Source of the DNA: Ventricola sp036297385
GTDB lineage: Bacteria; Bacillota; Clostridia; Christensenellales; Aristaeellaceae
Direction of reading: 5' to 3'
DNA: 13,500 nucleotides
Assembly (NCBI GenBank): GCA_036297385.1
Contig: JAXJLD010000175.1
Location: 1 to 13,500 of the forward strand
Under the pieces are notes generated by a model. The model was not told the origin of the DNA, searched no databases, and saw nothing but the letters and a program-made list of their open reading frames with translations. Position numbers and translations under genes: made by a program. Positions 1-6,815 of the stretch are shown in pieces. Numbering within the stretch: the stretch's first letter is position 1; each line of letters starts with the position of its first letter.

Positions 1-5
1 CTGCC

Positions 6-43
6 TGTTTCGCCCACTGGGCGCGGCAGGCTCCAGTCGCGCT
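6..43. repeat. Partial copy of the 93-bp hairpin repeat unit
   Basis: Bases 6-36 are identical over 31 bp to 13420-13450 at the other end of the window. The segment folds as nested inverted repeats: CTGCC/GGCAG outside and CGCCCA/TGGGCG with a one-base loop inside. After base 36 the match to the 93-bp unit jumps 20 bases and resumes as TCGCGCT (37-43), as expected if 20 bp were lost between two AG dinucleotides. Seen directly. That it belongs to a dispersed genomic family is an inference from its presence at both ends of the gene block. Confidence 0.8.
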
Positions 44-68
44 GTATGACAGGCTAAGAGCAGTAATG

Positions 69-163
69 AAAACACAAAAAGGGCTGTCAGGCAAGCTCCG
101 CCCGCAGAAAAACTCAGCGCCAATATGCCTGTTTTCCGCGTTCTTTCGCTTATCTGACAGCCC
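69..163 (-). terminator. Long hairpin terminator after era
   Basis: Fourteen bases past the era stop, the minus strand has a 10-bp perfect stem (GGGCTGTCAG at 163-154 with CTGACAGCCC at 90-81). It extends inward to 16 positions with one mismatch and one G-U pair. A second inner helix pairs CGCGGAAAAC (140-131) with the strand at 113-103, with one bulge and one wobble. The 3' arm is followed at once by TTTTT and a further T-rich run (80-69). It fits an intrinsic terminator closing the yqfC-era operon. The folded region of about 83 bases is much longer than a usual terminator and could be a domesticated repeat. On the plus strand no T run follows, so it should act only on minus-strand transcripts. 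Confidence 0.75.
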
Positions 164-177
164 GATGTATTGATCGC

Positions 178-1071
178 TTATGCGTCCTCATAGCCCAGCG
201 TCCGCAGGTCATCCATGCGGTTACGCCAATCCTCGCGCACCTTGACCCAGAGCTGAAGGTTGATGCGCGTGCCCAGCAGGTTCTCGATATCCTTGCGTGC
301 CTCCGCGCCGATGGTGCGCAGCATGGCGCCCTGCTTGCCGATGATGATGCCCTTATGGCTCGCACGCTCACAGTAGATCGTCGCATGGATCTCGGTCATG
401 TTCTCGCTGAGCTTTTCAATGCGCATCATCTCCACGCCCACGCCGTGAGGCACCTCTTCGCGCAGGTGCAGAAGCGCCTTTTCGCGGATGATTTCCGCAC
501 AGATAACGCGCTCCGGCTGATCGGTCATCATGTCATCCGGGAAATACTTCGGGCCATGCGGCAGGAAGGAGACAATCAGCCTGCGCAGCTCATCCATATT
601 CTTGCCTGTGCGTGCGCTGATCGGCACAATTGCATCGTACTTTTCCGCAGAGAAGGACTGGATAGTAGCCATCAGCTTGGCCTCCGGGACGATATCCGTC
701 TTATTGAGCACGAGGATCTTCTTCACGCTGCGCGCAGCCATCTCCGTCACAATGGCGCGATCCTGCGGGCCCACGTCGTTTGCATCCACCAGCACCAGCA
801 GCACGTCGATGCCGTCCATCGCGCCCTCCACGGACTTGACCATATACTCGCCCAGCTTGGTGCGCGGCTTGTGCAGACCGGGGGTATCCAGAAACACAAT
901 CTGATGATCGTCCGCCGTCGCCACGCCCATGATGCGGTTGCGGGTGGTCTGCGGGCGGTTGGATACGATGGCGACCTTCTCGCCAACCATCGCATTCATC
1001 ATGGTGGATTTACCAACATTCGGGCGGCCGACAATCGCAGCGAAGCCCGACAGGAAAGCTTTCTCTTGCAT
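178..1071 (-). CDS. era: GTPase Era
   Basis: Ribosome-associated GTPase that binds the 3' end of 16S rRNA and acts in late 30S assembly, at the membrane and in the cytosol. The 297-residue length is normal. Visible G-motifs: GRPNVGKST (15-23, P-loop), the TT of PQTTRNR (about 42-43, switch I), DTPG (62-65), NKTD (123-126) and SAR (152-154). The C-terminal KH domain (about 205-280) carries HKGIIIGKQG, the RNA-binding GxxG loop region. The ATG start is preceded by GAGGT four bases upstream; no in-frame alternative looks better. It is the last gene of its operon, 53 bases after cdd. Instead of recO, which follows era in Bacillus, a long terminator hairpin follows. Intact; identification secure from the motifs. 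Confidence 0.98.
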   Translation of the reverse strand: MQEKAFLSGFAAIVGRPNVGKSTMMNAMVGEKVAIVSNRPQTTRNRIMGVATADDHQIVFLDTPGLHKPRTKLGEYMVKSVEGAMDGIDVLLVLVDANDVGPQDRAIVTEMAARSVKKILVLNKTDIVPEAKLMATIQSFSAEKYDAIVPISARTGKNMDELRRLIVSFLPHGPKYFPDDMMTDQPERVICAEIIREKALLHLREEVPHGVGVEMMRIEKLSENMTEIHATIYCERASHKGIIIGKQGAMLRTIGAEARKDIENLLGTRINLQLWVKVREDWRNRMDDLRTLGYEDA

Positions 1072-1097
1072 AATTACCTCAAATTTGTCCTCTATGT

Positions 1098-1115
1098 GCG
1101 CGTCACAAGACGCGC
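1098..1115 (-). other. Small hairpin in the cdd-era gap
   Basis: A perfect 7-bp inverted repeat (GCGCGTC/GACGCGC) with a 4-base loop sits in the 53-base gap between the cdd stop and the era start. No T run follows on the minus strand, so it is not a plain terminator. It may protect or process the mRNA ends on either side, or lower readthrough into era. Only the hairpin itself is seen; the role is inference. Confidence 0.5.
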
Positions 1116-1124
1116 TGTATCAGC

Positions 1125-2015
1125 TTACAGCAGGGACGACGGGCCAAAGCCTTCCGGCAGGAGCGCACGCAGCGTCGTCTCCCGCACCTCGCCATCCCAA
1201 GTAACCAGTATCCGCAGATCCGGCGCGAACTCATTGAGCGACTGCCGGCACGCGCCGCAGGGGAACGGCGCCGCTCCGTGCGCGGCAATGGCAATCGTCT
1301 GGAAGGTACGCGCACCTTCGCTCACCGCCTTAAACAGCGCCGTGCGCTCAGCGCACATCGTATTGCCAAAGGCGGCATTTTCAATGTTGCATCCGGTGAA
1401 CACGCGGCCATCCGCTGCGAGCAGCGCTGCACCGACCGGATAATGCGAATACGGGCTGTACGAATAATCGAGCATCTCCACTGCCATCGCCAGCAGTCTT
1501 TCGTCCGTCATCGTCTCTTCCTCCCTCGTCAGCCCAATGGATGCGAGCGCCTTTTCCTCCATCGCGCGCATCACAGGCTTATCGCTGTCGGTCATATGAT
1601 CGTATCCCATCAGGTGAAACAGGCCGTGGGTGAGCAGATAGCCCGCCTCGCGCCGCTCGCTGTGGCCGTACTCCGCAGCCTGCGCACGCACATGGTCCAT
1701 AGAGATGAGGATATCTCCGATCACGCACGCGCCCATCTCCGGGTCATACTCCCTGCGCAGCAGCCGCGGGCAATCCTTCGCCGTCTTTCCCGCCGGGTAA
1801 TTGACCGTCGGGAAGGACAGCACGTCCGTGGCGGCATCCTTCTCGCGCTGCTCGCGGTTGACCTCCCGGATCTCCTCATCGTCCACAATCCGCACAAACA
1901 CCGCCAGCGGTTCGCGCACGCCCTCGGCCTCCTGTGCGGCGGCAGCACAGCGCATCAGCAGCGCCCTGTCCGATTCGCCGAGCAGTCCGCGCTCGTCCTC
2001 AAATTCCAGAATCAT
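1125..2015 (-). CDS. ybeY-cdd: YbeY endoribonuclease fused to cytidine deaminase
   Basis: A single 296-residue frame. Residues 1 to about 165 are YbeY, a zinc-dependent endoribonuclease for 16S rRNA 3' maturation and ribosome quality control, with its metal motif HGLFHLMGYDH (130-140) and the upstream TDVLSFP. Residues 169-296 are a complete homotetramer-type cytidine deaminase (cytidine or deoxycytidine to uridine, pyrimidine salvage): CNIENAAFGN, CAE (221-223: zinc Cys221, catalytic Glu223) and PCGAC (252-256: zinc Cys253 and Cys256). The ATG overlaps the pgpH stop as ATGA, with GGAGG seven bases upstream, so the two are translationally coupled. In Bacillus, ybeY and cdd are separate genes with dgkA between them; here dgkA is absent and no stop separates the two. 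All catalytic residues are kept in both halves, so both are probably active. An internal start may also give free Cdd (see the entry at 1509-1527). Confidence 0.93.
   Translation of the reverse strand: MILEFEDERGLLGESDRALLMRCAAAAQEAEGVREPLAVFVRIVDDEEIREVNREQREKDAATDVLSFPTVNYPAGKTAKDCPRLLRREYDPEMGACVIGDILISMDHVRAQAAEYGHSERREAGYLLTHGLFHLMGYDHMTDSDKPVMRAMEEKALASIGLTREEETMTDERLLAMAVEMLDYSYSPYSHYPVGAALLAADGRVFTGCNIENAAFGNTMCAERTALFKAVSEGARTFQTIAIAAHGAAPFPCGACRQSLNEFAPDLRILVTWDGEVRETTLRALLPEGFGPSSLL
1509..1527 (-). promoter_or_regulatory. Internal Shine-Dalgarno and ATG for free Cdd
   Basis: Inside the ybeY-cdd frame the minus strand reads GAGGGAGGAAGAGACG then ATG. GGAGG (1524-1520) sits 8 bases before the ATG (1511-1509) that encodes Met169, exactly where a stand-alone cytidine deaminase would begin (MTDERLLAMAVEML). 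This is as good as the sites in front of neighbouring genes. It suggests a relic of two separate genes or a working second start that yields a roughly 128-residue deaminase alongside the fusion. The site is seen; its use is inference. Confidence 0.7.
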
Positions 2016-4300
2016 GCTTTTGCCTCCGTGTTCTGCGCCGTCTGATCCTTCTGTTCGTCCTGTTCCAGCTTCCCATCGCCCGGTTTCCCGTCGCCCGGTT
2101 TCCCGTCGCCCGAGTTCCCGGCATCCGGCTTTCCATCGCTCGGCTTGCCGTCCTGTACAGGGCGCGGCGTTCCGCTGTGGATGCGTTTGCCGCGGTTGAG
2201 ATCGACGCTCGGGTATTCAATGCGTTCGTGGAACACGCCCTTGAGCACGTTTTCAAACGCCGCGCAGATCTTGCCGATATCGCGGAATGTCAGCGTACAC
2301 TCGTCAAGCTGACCATCCTCCATCTTGCCGCGAACCAGCTTGCGGATCATCGCGGAGATCTTCTCCTGCGTCGGTTCGGGGATGGAGCGCACCGCCGCCT
2401 CCACCGTATCCGACAGCATCAGAATAGCCGCCTCAGCAGTCTGCGGCTTGGGGCCGTCGTAGCGGAAGTCGTTGATATCCACGTTCTCCTCGCCCATCTG
2501 CTTGACCGTCTTGGCGTAGAAGTACATCGCAGCCGTATCGCCGTGGTGCTGCTGAATCATGTCGATGATCGGTTCAGGCAGGTGATGTTTACGCGCCAGC
2601 ACCACGCCGTCGCGTGTGTGCTCGGTCAGGATGGCTGTGGATACACGCGGATCGGTCTTATCATGCGGATTTTCACCGATCTGGTTCTCCTTGAAATACA
2701 GCGGACGCACCAGCTTGCCGATATCATGGAAATACGCGCCCACACGCACCAGCACCGCATCCGCACCGATGGCCTCCGCGGCAGCCTCCGCAAGGTTTGC
2801 CACGATCATGGAGTGATGGTAGGTGCCAGGGGTTTCGATCATCAGGCGGCGCAGCAGCGGATGATTCGGGTTGGACAGCTCGATGAGCTTAGACGGCGTC
2901 ACCAGATTGAACGCCGCCTCCAGAATCGGCTGCAAGCCAACGCACAAGATCGACGCGGCAATGCCGCCCAGCAGCGCGTGTCCCGCCAAGCTGAGCGCAC
3001 CAACCAGTGAACCCGATGTGAGCGTCTCCACGCAGAGCAGCACGGCAAAGTCCACCGCACTGACGATCAGCCCGGAGAAAAACACGTTGACGCGCGCCGG
3101 ATTGCGGCGCATCAGATAGATGGAGAGCGTACCGCTCACGCAGGTCATCAGCAGCACGCTAAGCATCTGCGAGGTTTCCAGTCCCGGCCCGGCAACGGTG
3201 AGCAGCGTGATGAGCATGGACATCGCAAAGTTCACCACATAAGCCGGGCGCGTTCCCAGCAGGTTCACCGTCAGCATAGCAGCCAGCATCACCGGCATGG
3301 CGTTCACGCTGATATACTGCCCCACCAGCATACAGAATGCCAGCGTCAGGCCGCCGACAATCAGCAGCACATACGCGCAGTGCCGCGCCTGAAACATATG
3401 CGGCGCAAAGAGATGGATAAACAACCCCGTTGCCGCCAGGATCAGCGCCAGCACCACCGCCGCGCCGATGTACAGCGAGACGTTCATACCGTCGCCCTGA
3501 AGCAGTCCCAACGCATCCAGCACCGCAATCTGCTCCGCGCTGACGCGGTCGCCCTTGACGACGATATTCTGTTCCTGCTTGTAGACCACAGGCTCCACCG
3601 CGTCATACGCCTTCCGGCGGTTTTCCTCCGTCGCCGTCTGGTCAATCAGCATATTCGGCTTGAGGCAGGCGCGCAGCGTTGGAATGGCGACGTTGTACCA
3701 CAGGTCTGTGCGCGTGTTGTAGGCGACGATCTGCTGAATGTTGTTGATGGCGTCGTTGATCTGTCCCTCCGTGATGGTGGAAACCAGCGCCGTGCGCGCA
3801 GCCGAGGTCACGCTCTGGTAGAGCATCTCAAAATCATGCGCATCCGTGTTCATCAGCGTGCGCATCTGATAATTGCTCAGCTTTACAGCGCTGAGCATAT
3901 CTTGGGCCTGCGCATAGTCCTCATCCGTAAAGGGTTCCTCCCCACGGCTGCTGCGGATCTGTGCGCCCAGCTCACGCACGGCGCGCAGCTCGGAAAACGC
4001 CGCGTCCAGATTGACCATCACGGTATCGGAGACGGTATCATCCTTAAAGTACACGGGCGAAACCATCTCCGAAGCCACCTGCCTGCGGCGGTTGGTGGAA
4101 ATCTCATCGACAATATCGCGGCTGGCTGTAATCGTCTGCGGTGCCACATCGCCCACGCTCAGATCATACTGTTCCGGCGAAATGGTTAAAAAGCAGATCA
4201 ACAGCAGCACCAGATACGTCAGCGCCGCAAAAAGCGACATCTTGACGCGAAAGCTCAGCCCGTCAATCCATCTCGTTTTTTTCTTCGGCGAATCTTCCAT
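2012..4300 (-). CDS. pgpH: PgpH-type 7TM-HD cyclic-di-AMP phosphodiesterase
   Basis: Membrane protein that hydrolyses the second messenger c-di-AMP on the cytosolic side. The product is 762 residues from the ATG at 4300, chosen because AAAGGAGG lies nine bases upstream; an in-frame upstream start would reach deep into phoH. Order: membrane helix (about 22-40), extracytoplasmic 7TMR-HDED domain (about 41-270), a multi-helix membrane block (about 275-460), then the HD domain with YHHSM (494-498), FHDIGK (524-529), the HH pair near 572, QQHHGD (583-588) and a late LSD (about 629-631). All expected metal ligands appear present. The start overlaps phoH by 38 bases and the stop overlaps ybeY by 4. 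After the HD domain comes a hydrophilic tail (about 711-762) of GDGKP repeats, unusual for the family. Corresponds to Bacillus yqfF. Confidence 0.95.
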   Translation of the reverse strand: MEDSPKKKTRWIDGLSFRVKMSLFAALTYLVLLLICFLTISPEQYDLSVGDVAPQTITASRDIVDEISTNRRRQVASEMVSPVYFKDDTVSDTVMVNLDAAFSELRAVRELGAQIRSSRGEEPFTDEDYAQAQDMLSAVKLSNYQMRTLMNTDAHDFEMLYQSVTSAARTALVSTITEGQINDAINNIQQIVAYNTRTDLWYNVAIPTLRACLKPNMLIDQTATEENRRKAYDAVEPVVYKQEQNIVVKGDRVSAEQIAVLDALGLLQGDGMNVSLYIGAAVVLALILAATGLFIHLFAPHMFQARHCAYVLLIVGGLTLAFCMLVGQYISVNAMPVMLAAMLTVNLLGTRPAYVVNFAMSMLITLLTVAGPGLETSQMLSVLLMTCVSGTLSIYLMRRNPARVNVFFSGLIVSAVDFAVLLCVETLTSGSLVGALSLAGHALLGGIAASILCVGLQPILEAAFNLVTPSKLIELSNPNHPLLRRLMIETPGTYHHSMIVANLAEAAAEAIGADAVLVRVGAYFHDIGKLVRPLYFKENQIGENPHDKTDPRVSTAILTEHTRDGVVLARKHHLPEPIIDMIQQHHGDTAAMYFYAKTVKQMGEENVDINDFRYDGPKPQTAEAAILMLSDTVEAAVRSIPEPTQEKISAMIRKLVRGKMEDGQLDECTLTFRDIGKICAAFENVLKGVFHERIEYPSVDLNRGKRIHSGTPRPVQDGKPSDGKPDAGNSGDGKPGDGKPGDGKLEQDEQKDQTAQNTEAKA
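2069..2143 (-). repeat. 15-bp tandem repeat coding the PgpH GDGKP tail
   Basis: Five consecutive 15-bp units (starts at 2069, 2084, 2099, 2114 and 2129) share the plus-strand pattern TTTCCCGTCGCCCGG. The two central units are nearly identical and the outer ones more diverged. On the minus strand they encode GDGKP-like pentapeptides at the end of pgpH. Because the unit is a multiple of three, copy number can change without breaking the frame or the coupled ybeY start downstream. Seen directly. Confidence 0.9.
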
Positions 4301-5273
4301 CCGCTCTCTCCTCCTTTGCGCGAAGCGCGTGCGCGTCATACGCGCGTACAATCGCCTGCACCAGCTCATGGCGCACCACATCCTCATGCGTCAGCTGCTG
4401 CACGGCGATATCCGGCACGCCCGCCAGCACCTCCACCGCTTCCAGCAAGCCGCTCTTGCGGCCGCGCGGCAAGTCGATCTGCGACGGATCACCCGTGACC
4501 ACAATTTTAGAGCGGAAGCCCATGCGCGTCAGGAACATCTTCATCTGCTCCTGTGTGGTATTCTGCGCCTCATCCAGAATGATGAACGCATCCGACAGCG
4601 TGCGGCCGCGCATATACGCCAGCGGTGCCACCTCAATCACGCCACGCTCCTGCATGCGCTGGCACGTCTCCGCGCCCAGCATCTCGAACATCGCATCATA
4701 CAGTGGGCGCAGGTACGGATCGACCTTCTGATTGAGATCACCGGGCAGGAAGCCCAGCTTTTCGCCCGCCTCCACAGCCGGGCGCGTCAGCACGATGCGC
4801 TCGACCTCCTTGCTCTTGAGCGCGGTGACCGCCATGGCCATGGCCAGATACGTCTTGCCCGTACCCGCCGGGCCAATGCCCAGCGTCAGCGTGTTTTTTT
4901 TGATGGCTCTGACGTAAGCGCGCTGTCCCAGCGTCTTGCAGCGGATCGGCCTGCCGCGGAATGTGGTCGCCACCACCTCCTGAAACAGCGTATCCAGCTC
5001 CTCCAGTGCGTCCGTCTCCGCCAGATGCACGGCATACTGCACCAGCGCCGTATCCACCCGCTCGCCCCGGCTGCACAGTGCGCCCAAGCGGGCAAGCACC
5101 GCCTCTGCGCGGTCAACCGCCTGCTCGCGCTCGCCCTCCACGATGATTTCACCACCGCGCAGCGCGATATGCACGTTCAAAAGCTGCTCGAGCAAGCGTA
5201 CATTTTCATCGCCCGTGCCAAACAGATTCTGTATCGCCCCGCCGACGGCGGGCTCTCTCATGTCCTGTGTCAA
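4263..5273 (-). CDS. phoH: PhoH-like ATPase
   Basis: Cytosolic PhoH/YlaK-family P-loop ATPase with a helicase-like fold, often encoded beside ybeY and thought to work in RNA metabolism. The 336-residue length is normal. An N-terminal nucleic-acid-binding-like region (about 20-105) precedes Walker A GPAGTGKT (134-141), Walker B IILDEAQN (231-238) and the GDPSQ sensor motif (261-265). The start is taken as TTG at 5273 because GGGAGG lies nine bases upstream. The ATG four codons in (5261) would leave an unlikely 21-base spacing. It follows yqfD by 27 bases and its end overlaps the pgpH start by 38 bases. The biochemical role of the family is still loosely defined, but the family call is certain. 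Confidence 0.96.
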   Translation of the reverse strand: MTQDMREPAVGGAIQNLFGTGDENVRLLEQLLNVHIALRGGEIIVEGEREQAVDRAEAVLARLGALCSRGERVDTALVQYAVHLAETDALEELDTLFQEVVATTFRGRPIRCKTLGQRAYVRAIKKNTLTLGIGPAGTGKTYLAMAMAVTALKSKEVERIVLTRPAVEAGEKLGFLPGDLNQKVDPYLRPLYDAMFEMLGAETCQRMQERGVIEVAPLAYMRGRTLSDAFIILDEAQNTTQEQMKMFLTRMGFRSKIVVTGDPSQIDLPRGRKSGLLEAVEVLAGVPDIAVQQLTHEDVVRHELVQAIVRAYDAHALRAKEERADGRFAEEKNEMD

Positions 5274-5300
5274 AGGCCTATGCCTCCCGTATCTTCCTTC

Positions 5301-6431
5301 TTACTGGGCTCTGCCCGCGATGGCCGTCTCATATTCCAGTACAACCGTCGCATACACGAACTCATCATCTATCATACAATAATTTACCCATTTGTCAAGA
5401 ATCAACACGCCGTGCGGGCATTGTTCTTTGGCAATTTTCTCCGCCGCGCCCTGCGCCATGGAGGCCGCATCGCCCCGGTCTCGCGCAACGGTATATTCCA
5501 CGGTCTCCGCATACGTCTCAATTTCCCGCCATACGGGCAGATACAGCCCCACCACAGCCTGCCGCTCACGGCTCACATCCTGCGAGGCAAAGGGCTGTAC
5601 ATTGCGCACCACGCGCGTATGCCACGGCGTGCGCAGCGTGACCCGCGTGCGCGTATCGCCCGTCTCCACCGTGTGGGTCTGTTTCAGGCTCACCTTCGCC
5701 TCCCCCCGCGCATACACGCGGGCGCTGACCTGTCCCTGTGCGCGTACAGGGCGCACCTCGCCTTTCTGGGTGCGCTCCTCGCCCCGGATGAGCACCTGCC
5801 CCTTGACCACAGCCTCGCCCGGCTCCACCTGCGGGGTACCGCTGGCCGCGCTGATGCGTGTAATAACGCCCGGCTGCGCCGCCACCACATCCAGCCCGCT
5901 GCCCGGCACGTCCACACGCTCGCCCAGCACCGCCTGACGGCAATCGCAGATCAGCGTGCTGCCCGCATACCGCAGCCCCACAAACGAAAGCCCCGGAAGC
6001 CGAAGCGCCAGTTCGGCGCGCAGCGCGTCCGTGGAAAACGCCGCTTTTCTCCGTCCCGGGCGCACGCCTGCCTCTTTCAGCGCCCGCCGAACCTCCGCCA
6101 TATGCTCCTGCGCGTGTTCAATCCGCACAGCGAGGATCATCCGCCCTGATCCCCAAACCAACAGCACGCCCAGCAAAAGCGACAGCGCCAGCATCCAGCG
6201 CCGCCGCAGGAAGCGCACCGCACGCACCGGCAAACTCGCCCGTTCCTCCTCCAAGCACCAGCCAAAGCGCACACACAGCGCACGCAGCGGCTCAAGCTGC
6301 CATGCCCGCACCCGTACCTGCATGCGCCGCGCACCCGTTCGCCGTGCATCCGTCAGCAGCAGCCCGTCCGCCGCCGCCATCCTGAGCAGCTTTTCCAGAT
6401 TGACGCCCTCCACGCTCACCGTCACCTGCAC
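5301..6431 (-). CDS. yqfD: Sporulation protein YqfD
   Basis: 376-residue protein of the YqfD sporulation family, found in endospore formers and needed for efficient sporulation in Bacillus. Its molecular activity is unknown. A basic cytosolic N-terminus (about 1-76, many Arg) leads to one membrane helix (about 79-101, LALSLLLGVLLVW). The large C-terminal part should lie outside the membrane and is rich in beta strands. The GTG at 6431 begins six bases after the yqfC stop, with GGGAGGGG upstream (6448-6441). Nearby GTG codons at residues 3 and 5 make the exact start uncertain by a few residues. Its pairing with yqfC and the downstream phoH-pgpH-ybeY order supports the assignment. Confidence 0.88.
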   Translation of the reverse strand: MQVTVSVEGVNLEKLLRMAAADGLLLTDARRTGARRMQVRVRAWQLEPLRALCVRFGWCLEEERASLPVRAVRFLRRRWMLALSLLLGVLLVWGSGRMILAVRIEHAQEHMAEVRRALKEAGVRPGRRKAAFSTDALRAELALRLPGLSFVGLRYAGSTLICDCRQAVLGERVDVPGSGLDVVAAQPGVITRISAASGTPQVEPGEAVVKGQVLIRGEERTQKGEVRPVRAQGQVSARVYARGEAKVSLKQTHTVETGDTRTRVTLRTPWHTRVVRNVQPFASQDVSRERQAVVGLYLPVWREIETYAETVEYTVARDRGDAASMAQGAAEKIAKEQCPHGVLILDKWVNYCMIDDEFVYATVVLEYETAIAGRAQ

Positions 6432-6437
6432 GCCCTC

Positions 6438-6722
6438 TCACCCCTCCCGCTGCGCGGGGCTGTATGTGGCTGTATCGATCTCCTCACCCACAATCATCGC
6501 CGCATCTGCCGATAATTCCCGCAGCGTCAGCGCACACCCCAATACGCTGAGCAGCCCGTCCCGCGTCTTGAGCCGGATGCGCTCTGCGCTCAGCTCCACC
6601 ACGCCGCGCTGCCCCTCCACCAGCACGCTGCTCCTGCCAAAGACCGTCACCCGTGCGCCCGACGTCAGCGCATCCTCCGGCAAACCGGTGCAGAGCGCCA
6701 TCCTTCGGCCTCGTTTGCCCAT
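6438..6722 (-). CDS. yqfC: Sporulation protein YqfC (YabP/YqfC family)
   Basis: Small protein (94 residues) of the YabP/YqfC family, a sporulation-associated beta-rich fold with no known catalysis. Features: basic start MGKRGRR, then ITVFG-like strands (VTVFGRSSVLVEGQRGVVELSAERIRLKT is the family-like core, positions about 24-52 by eye), ending ATYSPAQREG. The ATG at 6722 has GGGAGG seven bases upstream. An upstream in-frame extension to 6776 would run into the preceding terminator and is unlikely. It is the first gene of the operon, six bases before yqfD. No convincing promoter was found in the 50 bases between it and the upstream terminator. Assignment rests on size, composition and strict neighbourhood with yqfD. 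Confidence 0.82.
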   Translation of the reverse strand: MGKRGRRMALCTGLPEDALTSGARVTVFGRSSVLVEGQRGVVELSAERIRLKTRDGLLSVLGCALTLRELSADAAMIVGEEIDTATYSPAQREG

Positions 6723-6765
6723 GTACGCGCCTCCCTTCCGTCGTCTATGCACGCAGTCTATGCCC

Positions 6766-6775
6766 TGTGCGCACA
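6766..6775. other. Perfect palindrome upstream of yqfC
   Basis: TGTGCGCACA is a perfect 10-bp palindrome that lies between the end of the upstream terminator's T run and the yqfC Shine-Dalgarno site. Its place in the only free space ahead of the operon makes it a possible regulator site. It is short enough to occur by chance in GC-rich DNA. No bound protein can be named. Confidence 0.3.
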
Positions 6776-6809
6776 AAAAAACACCTGAGCCGTTTCGGCT
6801 TCAGGTGTT
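6775..6809 (-). terminator. Terminator of the receiver-like gene
   Basis: On the minus strand AACACCTGA (6809-6801) pairs with TCAGGTGTT (6788-6780). An inner GCCG/CGGC helix, one bulged base and a 3-base loop complete the stem, and seven T follow (6781-6775). This is a textbook intrinsic terminator seven bases past the stop of the gene at 6816. It separates that gene from the yqfC-era operon. Confidence 0.92.
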
Positions 6810-6815
6810 GATGCG

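Noticed and set aside
1098..1115. Terminator between cdd and era
   Set aside because: The hairpin is perfect but no T run follows on the minus strand, so it was kept only as a structural element.
355..1443. 362-codon plus-strand frame over era and cdd
   Set aside because: His/Arg-rich shadow of two certain genes, with no plausible ribosome binding site.
4011..6149. 712-codon open frame on the plus strand opposite phoH, yqfD and pgpH
   Set aside because: It is antisense to three well-identified genes, is very rich in Arg, His and Ala with no recognisable domain, and reflects GC-rich codon use on the other strand.
6735..6760. Two CATAGAC boxes 13 bases apart upstream of yqfC, considered as a sigma-E promoter
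   Set aside because: Sigma-E -35 and -10 boxes need about 20 bases between their ATA cores; here the spacing is 13, and the box sequences match only in part.
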